From Methanosarcinales archaeon (lineage in GTDB: Archaea; Halobacteriota; Methanosarcinia; Methanosarcinales; Methanogasteraceae): DNA of 8,133 nt. Each line of letters begins with the position of its first letter. Within the stretch, counting starts at the first letter, position 1. The notes under the pieces are model-generated. The model had not been told where the DNA came from. It did not search any database and saw nothing but the letters and a program-made list of their open reading frames with translations. Where the stretch lies: assembly GCA_030640725.1 (NCBI GenBank), contig DAOWIV010000244.1:1-8133 (forward strand), written 5' to 3'. This document shows, one piece after another, positions 1 to 5,270 of this stretch. A program made the translations under genes and the position numbers.

Positions 1-222
1 CCCGTGCAGTAGCTGCCTGTTCAGGTTGGTTATATCGACGGTGTCATGATCCACGATCCTGATCCTGCCGATGCCTGCTGCTGCAAGGTACATCGATACC
101 GGGGAACCAAGCCCGCCAGCGCCTGCGATGAAAACATTCGTATTTCTGAGCCTTTCCTGACCCTCTTCCCCGAATACCGGCATTTGCCGATCGTATCTTC
201 CTGGTTCGCTCTTCTCCGGCAT
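1..222 (-). CDS. ThiF/MoeB/HesA-family E1-like adenylyltransferase, N-terminal part (cut by left edge)
   Basis: The 74 visible residues are the N-terminus of an E1-like enzyme that adenylates the C-terminal glycine of a MoaD/ThiS-type sulfur carrier so that it can be thiocarboxylated. Seen directly: the entry motif GRYDRQ (residues 8-13), the nucleotide-binding glycine-rich loop GAGGLGSP (34-41), the acidic pair IVDHD ending the second strand (D58, D60), and the family signature TNLNRQLLH (65-73), whose Arg binds ATP phosphate. The catalytic Cys and the zinc-binding CxxC pairs lie outside the window. The ATG at 222 lies two bases after the fdhD stop, so the gene is the fourth of the moaD-moaE-fdhD operon. 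That context favours a MoeB role on MoaD. A broader UbaA-like role (tRNA thiolation, SAMP conjugation) is possible because archaea often use one E1 for all carriers. A GTG at 231 is an in-frame alternative start that would overlap fdhD. Confidence 0.87.
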   Translation of the reverse strand, partial: MPEKSEPGRYDRQMPVFGEEGQERLRNTNVFIAGAGGLGSPVSMYLAAAGIGRIRIVDHDTVDITNLNRQLLHG

Positions 223-224
223 AT

Positions 225-911
225 TTAGCACATCCGATGGGGGCAGGTGTAAATCGTGAATTTATCTTCCCTTGCAAATCCAATCAGCATAATTCCTGCC
301 TTATCTGCCGTCATAATCCCCTTATCGGTAGACGCGGATCTCGATACCACGATCGGGATGCCGGCGTTGGCGGCTTTTGACACCATCGCTTCCGGCTGCC
401 TACCAGTGCAGCCGATGACACAGGTAGACAGATCAATATTGTTCAAGACGGCATATCCAACGACCTTATCGACTGTATTATGCCTTCCCACATCTTCACT
501 TTTTGCAACAAGCTTTTTACCAGAGAAAAGGACCGAACAGTGCGTCCCCCCGGTCTTCTTCCATGTTTCAGACGTGGTTGCACTCATGATGTTAAAAACA
601 TCTCCCTTGCTGATTGTTACGTCAGAACCTGATCTTTCCGGTTCTTTTATCTCTGATGTAAAGACGCGGATCTCATCTCCTGCCACGTACACATCGGAAA
701 TTTTAGAAACACGGGAGATGCCAGATGCCAGCCCTTCGCAGATGATGTGACCTGCTCCCAGTTCTTCGAGCTGGCAGGGGGTGGCGACCAGCTCGACAAG
801 GAATTCATTGTTCAGATACAGGCGAAACGTTTCCTCGACGCAGACGTCGCCAACCGTCTCTGTCAGTTCGCCGTTTTCCATGAGGATCGCCGAACACTGG
901 CGGATACTCAT
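225..911 (-). CDS. fdhD: FdhD-family protein (formate dehydrogenase accessory / sulfurtransferase family)
   Basis: FdhD proteins help insert sulfur into the Mo/W-bis-pterin cofactor of formate dehydrogenases. Family motifs in this 228-residue protein: ATPCQLEELGAGHIICEG (residues 43-60), TGGTHCSVL (120-128), SEDVGRHNTVDKVVGYA (138-154), TGRQPEAMVSKAA (169-181) and the C-terminal SRSASTDKGIM...IGFAREDKFTIYT (190-222). The start is the ATG at 911, which shares one base with the moaE stop (TGATG) and has AGGAGA (916-921) before it. A longer reading from 971 would bury 60 bases in moaE and adds no family sequence. The protein is shorter than E. coli FdhD (about 277 aa). The segment where E. coli has GCGVCG, the sulfur-transfer CxxC, is represented here only by an acidic/Ser-rich stretch around 88-104 without cysteine. 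Remaining cysteines are C6, C24, C46, C58, C125, C164, C168, C223 and C228. Family membership is secure; whether the sulfurtransferase activity is retained is open. Confidence 0.93.
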   Translation of the reverse strand: MSIRQCSAILMENGELTETVGDVCVEETFRLYLNNEFLVELVATPCQLEELGAGHIICEGLASGISRVSKISDVYVAGDEIRVFTSEIKEPERSGSDVTISKGDVFNIMSATTSETWKKTGGTHCSVLFSGKKLVAKSEDVGRHNTVDKVVGYAVLNNIDLSTCVIGCTGRQPEAMVSKAANAGIPIVVSRSASTDKGIMTADKAGIMLIGFAREDKFTIYTCPHRMC

Positions 912-1315
912 CAGGTCTCCTCTCCGACCCATTTCCCGCCAGCTCCGTCCTTGTGTAGCTCTTTCTTCCACATTGGCACCCTTTCTTTCAGCTCGTCTAT
1001 CATATATTCACATGCAGCAAACGCATCCTTCCTGTGCGGAGCGCCACACACGATGAGCAGTATGTTATCGCCGACTGATAGCGTGCCCGTGCGGTGGATA
1101 ACGTCAAGAGACCGTATATTGAACCGTTCCAACGCCTCCTTTTCTATCTTGTCGAGTTCTCGCAGTGCCAGATCGGTATACGCTTCTATCTCCATGCCAC
1201 TGATCCCATCGTCCCGCACAATTCCCAGAAACGTAACGATTGCGCCGTTATCTGGGTGTTTCGCATCGTTCAGTATTTTACCTACGTTAAAATCATCTTC
1301 TGTAACTTCAATCAT
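911..1315 (-). CDS. moaE: Molybdopterin synthase catalytic subunit MoaE
   Basis: MoaE converts precursor Z (cyclic pyranopterin monophosphate) to molybdopterin using the thiocarboxylate on MoaD. The 134-residue length is normal for the family. Seen: GAIVTFLGIVRDD (residues 24-36), with the conserved Arg at 34; HRTGTLSVGD (74-83); and the signature block from HRKDAFAAC (94-102) to LKERVPMWKKE (109-119). K110 and K117 have the seven-residue spacing of the two active-site lysines of E. coli MoaE (K119 and K126). The C-terminal GAGGKWVG corresponds to the usual conserved Trp region. The ATG at 1315 directly abuts the moaD stop codon (TGA then ATG) and is preceded by AGGTGG inside the end of moaD, so the two subunits are probably translationally coupled, as suits a heterotetramer. 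The last base of its stop is the first base of the fdhD start. Confidence 0.96.
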   Translation of the reverse strand: MIEVTEDDFNVGKILNDAKHPDNGAIVTFLGIVRDDGISGMEIEAYTDLALRELDKIEKEALERFNIRSLDVIHRTGTLSVGDNILLIVCGAPHRKDAFAACEYMIDELKERVPMWKKELHKDGAGGKWVGEET

Positions 1316-1591
1316 TCAACCACCTGTTACCGGGGGAAATATCGCAACCTCGTCGCCATCTTCAAGCGCGGTCCGGACTCCATCCAACGACCGGATATGC
1401 AGTCCCCCTTTCAGTATGTTCACATAGTCCCGGATCGTGCCGGATTCATCGAATATCAGGTCGTGTGCGTCCCGTGATGCACACAGCACGGAAAGCATGC
1501 CATCTATGTCACTTTTAGCGTCCAGTTCGAGATCGAGTTCCTTTCCAAGCACTTCTCCGAACCTTGCGAACGCTTTTACCCGGATTATCAT
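1316..1591 (-). CDS. moaD: Molybdopterin synthase sulfur-carrier subunit MoaD (ubiquitin-like)
   Basis: This 91-residue beta-grasp protein carries sulfur as a C-terminal thiocarboxylate for molybdopterin synthesis. It opens with MIIRVKAFARFGEVLGKEL, the usual MoaD first hairpin. It ends with LEDGDEVAIFPPVTGG, in which the acidic GDEV-FPPV strand and the terminal Gly90-Gly91 are diagnostic and are needed for adenylation by the E1-like enzyme. It is the first gene of the minus-strand operon; moaE begins on the next base. Archaeal MoaD-like proteins can also act as SAMPs, ubiquitin-like protein modifiers. The presence of moaE in the operon makes the pterin role primary, with a SAMP role possible but unproven. 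The start at 1591 is the only ATG giving a full first beta strand. The SD is weak (AGGT about ten bases upstream). Confidence 0.95.
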   Translation of the reverse strand: MIIRVKAFARFGEVLGKELDLELDAKSDIDGMLSVLCASRDAHDLIFDESGTIRDYVNILKGGLHIRSLDGVRTALEDGDEVAIFPPVTGG

Positions 1592-1641
1592 TTTATGAAC
1601 CTGCGTATATTCAAATCATCCACATCGTGTTATGCGGGGCA

Positions 1642-1657
1642 GATGCACGGATGCACG
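1642..1657. repeat. Tandem 8-mer GATGCACG x2
   Basis: Two exact back-to-back copies of GATGCACG lie about 50 bases upstream of the moaD start. Adjacent 8-base copies could be half-sites for a regulator of the molybdopterin operon, placed near where transcription from the 1696-1706 TATA-like element would begin on the minus strand. No known archaeal operator is recognised, and chance is not excluded. Confidence 0.4.
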
Positions 1658-1695
1658 AGGGGACGTCTATCCATTCGTATATGGGTTTCTTATGT

Positions 1696-1706
1696 CTCTT
1701 ATATGT
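1696..1706. promoter_or_regulatory. Candidate bidirectional TATA-like element
   Basis: The sequence CTCTTATATGT reads as CTTATATG on the plus strand and ACATATAAG on the minus strand, both resembling the archaeal box A. On the minus strand it would place a start near 1670 and an 80-base moaD leader. On the plus strand it would place one near 1730 and a leader of about 200 bases for cofD. An additional AT-rich word, CAATATTATT (1731-1740), could serve cofD instead. Assigned by eye from consensus and position only. Confidence 0.35.
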
Positions 1707-1936
1707 GTTTCGGGTGAAACGGCTTTGGGACAATATTATTCGACCGACCGTCTCACCACTCCGCGACCCGCCTCTGCAAGTTCTGGCCACACAAGGCTGA
1801 GTGCTTTGACAAATGTACATAGTCCAGACTCATTTTTGCCTGTAGACCCCGTTGAAGTGGTGAGCAAGCGATCCATTCGATGGGCAAAGTATTTGTGGGT
1901 AGAACCACCCCTCTAATGCGCTACAACCAGGATCCC

Positions 1937-2848
1937 ATGATCATCTTATCCGGCGGAACCGGAACACCGAAACTCCTTGCAGGGATGAGAAAAATCATCC
2001 CGGAAGAAGACATGACCGTGATTGTGAACACGGCAGAAGACACGCACGTCTCAGGAAATCTCGTCTGCCCTGACATCGACACGATCCTGTATCTCTTTGC
2101 AGACACTATCGATGCCGAAAAGTGGTGGGGCATCCGCGATGACACGTTTGCCACCAACGAAGCGCTCCGGAAAGCCGGGCGCCGCGAGGTCATGCGGATC
2201 GGGGACATAGACCGTACAACCCATATCATGCGATCCGAACTGCTCCGCGATGGCTATACGCTGACTGAAGCAATCTCTGAACTGGCGCGTCGCTTCGGAA
2301 TTGGCGCCACCATCCTGCCGATGACCGACCGCGAGGTTGCGACGCACATCGCCACGCCGGATGGAGAGATGCACTTCCAGGAGTACTGGATCACAAATGC
2401 GGGCGAACCGGATGTGCTCGGCATCAGGATTCACGGAATTAAGGATGCTGCCCCGTCTGATGCGGTGCTCGCAGCATTCGACAACGACGATCGCGTGATC
2501 ATCGGTCCGAGCAACCCGATCACGAGCATCGGTCCGATAATCCGGCTTCAGGGGATGCGCGGGATTCTGCGCAAGAAACATGTAGTTGCAATAAGCCCGA
2601 TCATCGGAAGCGCACCTGTCAGCGGACCTGCCGGCAAACTCATGCATGCGTGCGGGTATGATGTCTCATCAGCCGGCGTGATTGAGTGTTATCGCGACTT
2701 TCTGGACACTTTCGTGATTGACAGCGATGACCTCGAGATCAGCACCAGCTCCGGGATCGGGGGTGTCGAGATCGTGCGGGCTGATACGATGATGACATCT
2801 GTTGAGAAGAGCGTGGCGCTGTCACAGCGGGTCCTCGACCTGTTCTGA
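1937..2848 (+). CDS. cofD: 2-phospho-L-lactate transferase CofD (coenzyme F420 biosynthesis)
   Basis: CofD joins the activated 2-phospholactate guanylate to the deazaflavin Fo, giving F420-0 (EC 2.7.8.28 family). The 303-residue length is typical. Motifs in order: N-terminal MIILSGGTGTPKLLAGM (residues 1-17), the Rossmann-like entry; VNTAED (30-35) and SGNLVCPDIDTILYLFAD (39-56), the metal and Fo-pocket region; WWGIRDDTF (63-71); RIGDIDRTTHIMRSELL (87-103); ILPMTDREVATHI (126-138); HFQEYW (146-151); IIGPSNPITSIGPII (188-202); and SPIIGSAPVSGPAGKLM (220-236). The start at ATG 1937 begins exactly with the conserved first strand and has AGGAT at 1928-1932. In-frame ATGs at 1880 and 1916 only add non-family residues. 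F420 is the main hydride carrier in methanogens and their methane-oxidising relatives. The Cdc48 gene follows on the same strand after 97 bases, but no functional link is expected. Confidence 0.97.
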   Translation: MIILSGGTGTPKLLAGMRKIIPEEDMTVIVNTAEDTHVSGNLVCPDIDTILYLFADTIDAEKWWGIRDDTFATNEALRKAGRREVMRIGDIDRTTHIMRSELLRDGYTLTEAISELARRFGIGATILPMTDREVATHIATPDGEMHFQEYWITNAGEPDVLGIRIHGIKDAAPSDAVLAAFDNDDRVIIGPSNPITSIGPIIRLQGMRGILRKKHVVAISPIIGSAPVSGPAGKLMHACGYDVSSAGVIECYRDFLDTFVIDSDDLEISTSSGIGGVEIVRADTMMTSVEKSVALSQRVLDLF

Positions 2849-2907
2849 AATTGAAATTGAAAAGCTTGGGTGTCAATGGGGACCACCTCCTTCCCTGCCC
2901 CATCCGA

Positions 2908-2922
2908 AAGTAATACAAATAA
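2908..2922 (+). promoter_or_regulatory. Candidate promoter of the Cdc48 gene
   Basis: In the cofD-Cdc48 spacer, the purine run CGAAAG is followed by TAATACAAATAA, resembling an archaeal BRE plus box A. Its centre is about 28 bases before the ATG at 2946. Archaeal transcription starts about 25 bases downstream of box A, so the message would be leaderless or nearly so. That agrees with the absence of a clear SD before 2946. By-eye assignment. Confidence 0.4.
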
Positions 2923-2945
2923 GACCTGATACAGATGTGCAGTGC

Positions 2946-5123
2946 ATGAACGACGGCGCACAGGAAGTCACGCTCCGGGTGGCAGAGGCATATCACCGGG
3001 ATGTCGGCAAGGATATCGCACGCATTGACCGGGATTTTATGGACCGGCTCGGCATATCTGCAGGGGACGTGATCGAGATTGCCGGCAGCGAGAAGGCGTA
3101 CGCCACTGTGCTGCCAGGGTATCCTGGTGATGCGGAAGCGGACATTGTGCGAGTCGATGGAGGCACGAGGGGTAATGCTCATGTCGGGATTGATGACCGG
3201 GTCAGGTTGCGCAAGGTCGTGGCAAAAGATGCAACCAGCGTCGTGATCGCACCAACGCAAGCCATCAAACTGGTCGGCGGAACCCGGTATCTGTTACGGT
3301 ATCTCGAGGGGAGACCCATCAAAAAGGGGCAGCACCTCCGGGTCGAGACCGTGGACCAACCGATCACGTTCGTAGTCACATCGACCCATCCGTCAGGCGT
3401 GGTTCTTGTAACCAGAAGCACAAGGATCAAACTCAAGGAACGCCCGGTCCATGATGAGGCGCACACCACGCAGATCACGTACGAGGATATCGGCGGATTG
3501 CGTCGTGAGATCAGCCTTATTCGCGAGATGATTGAACTCCCGCTTCGCCATCCCGAACTGTTCCAAAAACTGGGTATCGCCCCTCCAAGGGGTGTTTTGT
3601 TGTACGGACCGCCCGGAACCGGAAAAACAATGATTGCAAAAGCGGTTGCAAGCGAGACTTCATCAAATTTCATATCGATCAGCGGTCCCGAGATTGTAAG
3701 CAAATATTACGGTGAAAGCGAGAGGCATCTTCGTGAAATCTTTGAAGATGCGGAAAAAGAGGCTCCAAGTATTATTTTCATCGATGAAATCGATTCGATC
3801 GCTCCAAAGCGTGGCGAAGTTGCAGGGGAGACCGAACGCAGGATTGTGGCGCAGTTGCTGTCGCTGATGGACGGCTTGCAGTCACGAGGCGAGGTCGTGG
3901 TGATTGCGGCGACCAACCGCCCGAACGACATCGATCTTGCACTGCGGCGGGGCGGCAGGTTCGATCGCGAGATCGATATCGGGGTCCCTGACCGAAACGG
4001 CAGGTTCGAGATATTGCAGGTACACACGAGAGGGATGCCGCTTGATGACGAGATGCAGGAAAAAGGTCTTGAGGAGCTTGCCGAGCTCACGCACGGCTTT
4101 GTCGGCGCTGACACCGCGTCGCTCTGCAAGGAAGCGGCTATGCATGCGCTGCGCAGAACCATGAAAGAGCTTGATCTCGAAGAGGATATCCCGTCCGAGT
4201 CACTCGATCAACTGATTGTAACAAAGACAGACTTTTACGAGGCGATGAGGACCATTGAGCCTTCTGCAATGCGTGAGGTGTTTGTTGAGGTGCCGAAAGT
4301 GAGATGGAGCGATATCGGCGGTCTTGAGGCACAGAAACAGGAATTAATCGAGATTGTGGAGTGGCCCCTGCGTTATCCGGGGATATTCGAGGATATCGGC
4401 ACAACTCCGCCGACCGGAGTGCTGCTATATGGTCCGACAGGCACAGGAAAGACCATGATCGCAAAAGCGGTTGCTACCGAGAGTTCTGCGAATTTTATAA
4501 GCATCAAGGGACCTGAACTGCTGAGCAAATACGTCGGTGAATCCGAGAAGGCGGTCAGGGAGATATTCCGCAAGGCAAGGCAGGCTTCTCCTGCGATTAT
4601 ATTTTTTGACGAGGTCGATTCGATCGTGCCTGCAAGAGGGAGCAGCGCAGACTCCTTTGTGACCGAGCGGGTGGTCTCGCAGATCCTGACTGAGCTTGAC
4701 GGACTCGAGGAACTGCGCGATGTGGTCGTGATCGCTGCGACCAACCGCATCGACCTGATCGACCCGGCACTGCTCCGGGCAGGAAGGATCGACCGCCTCG
4801 TCCACATACCGATGCCAGATAAGGGGGCGCGATTAAAGATATTTGAGATCCAACTCGATGGAAAACCGCTCTCTGACGACGTGTCAGCATCCTGGCTCAC
4901 CGATGCGACTGATGGGTACTCAGGCGCCGACATTCACACCGTATGCAGGGAGGCCGCCATACTTGCGCTTCGAGAGGTGATGTCTGGGGCGAGCAGGGAC
5001 GCCGCGGACGTGGATGTGAAAGCACTTGCAAGTAGTGTCAGGATCACGAGGGAACACTTTGAGCGGGCGATTGAGTATGTGCGATCTGCGCAGAGTCGGA
5101 CCATGCCGGAAAGTCGTGCGTGA
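2946..5123 (+). CDS. Cdc48/VAT-type AAA+ ATPase (two-ring protein unfoldase)
   Basis: This 725-residue protein is the archaeal counterpart of p97/Cdc48/VAT, a hexameric ATP-driven unfoldase of the cytosol that feeds or remodels proteins alongside the proteasome. Order: N-domain (about 1-175), opening with the family sequence VTLRVAEAYHRDVGKDIARI (8-27); D1 (about 178-445) and D2 (about 452-715). D1 shows Walker A GPPGTGKT (221-228), Walker B IIFIDE (276-281), sensor-1 AATNR (321-325) and arginine fingers R335 and R338. D2 shows Walker A GPTGTGKT (496-503), Walker B IIFFDE (551-556), AATNR (597-601) and R611 and R614. Pore-loop sequences KYYGESE and KYVGESE follow each Walker A. The start at 2946 was chosen because the conserved N-domain begins there; upstream in-frame residues lie in cofD and the spacer. 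Oddities: the D2 Walker A has Thr where Pro is usual, and D1 reads LALRRGGRFDRE rather than the commoner PALRRPGRFDRE. The C-terminus (ESRA) lacks a hydrophobic-Tyr-X proteasome-docking tail. Confidence 0.97.
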   Translation: MNDGAQEVTLRVAEAYHRDVGKDIARIDRDFMDRLGISAGDVIEIAGSEKAYATVLPGYPGDAEADIVRVDGGTRGNAHVGIDDRVRLRKVVAKDATSVVIAPTQAIKLVGGTRYLLRYLEGRPIKKGQHLRVETVDQPITFVVTSTHPSGVVLVTRSTRIKLKERPVHDEAHTTQITYEDIGGLRREISLIREMIELPLRHPELFQKLGIAPPRGVLLYGPPGTGKTMIAKAVASETSSNFISISGPEIVSKYYGESERHLREIFEDAEKEAPSIIFIDEIDSIAPKRGEVAGETERRIVAQLLSLMDGLQSRGEVVVIAATNRPNDIDLALRRGGRFDREIDIGVPDRNGRFEILQVHTRGMPLDDEMQEKGLEELAELTHGFVGADTASLCKEAAMHALRRTMKELDLEEDIPSESLDQLIVTKTDFYEAMRTIEPSAMREVFVEVPKVRWSDIGGLEAQKQELIEIVEWPLRYPGIFEDIGTTPPTGVLLYGPTGTGKTMIAKAVATESSANFISIKGPELLSKYVGESEKAVREIFRKARQASPAIIFFDEVDSIVPARGSSADSFVTERVVSQILTELDGLEELRDVVVIAATNRIDLIDPALLRAGRIDRLVHIPMPDKGARLKIFEIQLDGKPLSDDVSASWLTDATDGYSGADIHTVCREAAILALREVMSGASRDAADVDVKALASSVRITREHFERAIEYVRSAQSRTMPESRA

Positions 5124-5140
5124 ATGGACGCATCATGTCA

Positions 5141-5157
5141 GGGGGGTGTTTTTGTTG
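5141..5157 (+). terminator. Candidate oligo-T terminator after the Cdc48 gene
   Basis: A G-run (GGGGGG) followed by TGTTTTTGTTG begins 18 bases after the Cdc48 stop, and a second T5 tract lies at 5226-5230. Archaeal transcription commonly ends at U-tracts, and the next gene is convergent, so termination in this 147-base spacer is expected. No strong stem-loop precedes the T-run. A small CAGG/CCTG hairpin (5170-5182) lies just beyond it. Confidence 0.45.
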
Positions 5158-5270
5158 CGGCTGCCTTTACAGGAGTAACCTGATCATGGAATTATATCAA
5201 GCTCATTCCCGGACCTCCGCACCTCTTTTTGACCGGCAGGATACTGATCATCTATCACCCCGTCGTACTC

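Larger units (their letters stand above)
1592..1936. other. Divergent intergenic region between moaD and cofD
   Basis: This 345-base spacer separates the minus-strand moaD operon from plus-strand cofD. Reading frames cross it on both strands, but none has a recognisable motif, a good SD or protein-like composition, so I call no gene. I found no tRNA T-loop, C/D-box pair or riboswitch I could recognise. It contains a TATA-like element readable in both directions (1696-1706), an exact tandem 8-mer (1642-1657), and two similar short inverted repeats of the form ATCCATTCG...ATGGG (1669-1685 and 1871-1884). A GTGG/CCAC mini-hairpin lies around 1895-1910, just before cofD. The length exceeds what two simple promoters need, so a long cofD leader, a degraded gene or a small RNA are all possible. 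Confidence 0.6.

Noticed and set aside
912..971. 20-residue N-terminal extension of FdhD
   Set aside because: It would overlap moaE by 60 bases, has no family similarity, and the ATG at 911 has an SD and the typical stop-start overlap.
747..1427. Long plus-strand frame opposite moaE and moaD
   Set aside because: It is antisense to secure, motif-rich genes on the minus strand and gives a Ser/Thr-rich sequence typical of a shadow frame.
1632..1916. Plus-strand 94-codon frame in the moaD-cofD spacer
   Set aside because: No motif, no SD and composition unlike a protein. It is one of several overlapping frames expected by chance in a 345-base gap.
3580..3830. Locally AT-richer codons in the Cdc48 D1 core, considered as a recombined segment
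   Set aside because: The protein motifs are continuous and the shift is modest; judged by eye it does not separate from ordinary codon variation.
3618..4510. Near-repeat DNA around the two Walker A regions
   Set aside because: This is the ancient D1/D2 duplication shared by all two-ring AAA+ proteins, not a recent repeat.
4373..4933. Minus-strand 186-codon frame inside the Cdc48 gene
   Set aside because: It is antisense to the conserved D2 ATPase domain; Ser/Ile-rich shadow sequence without motifs.
5180..5253. CTGATCAT occurring twice (5180 and 5246) in the convergent spacer
   Set aside because: Two copies of an 8-mer containing a 6-base palindrome are easily chance; no further structure around them.
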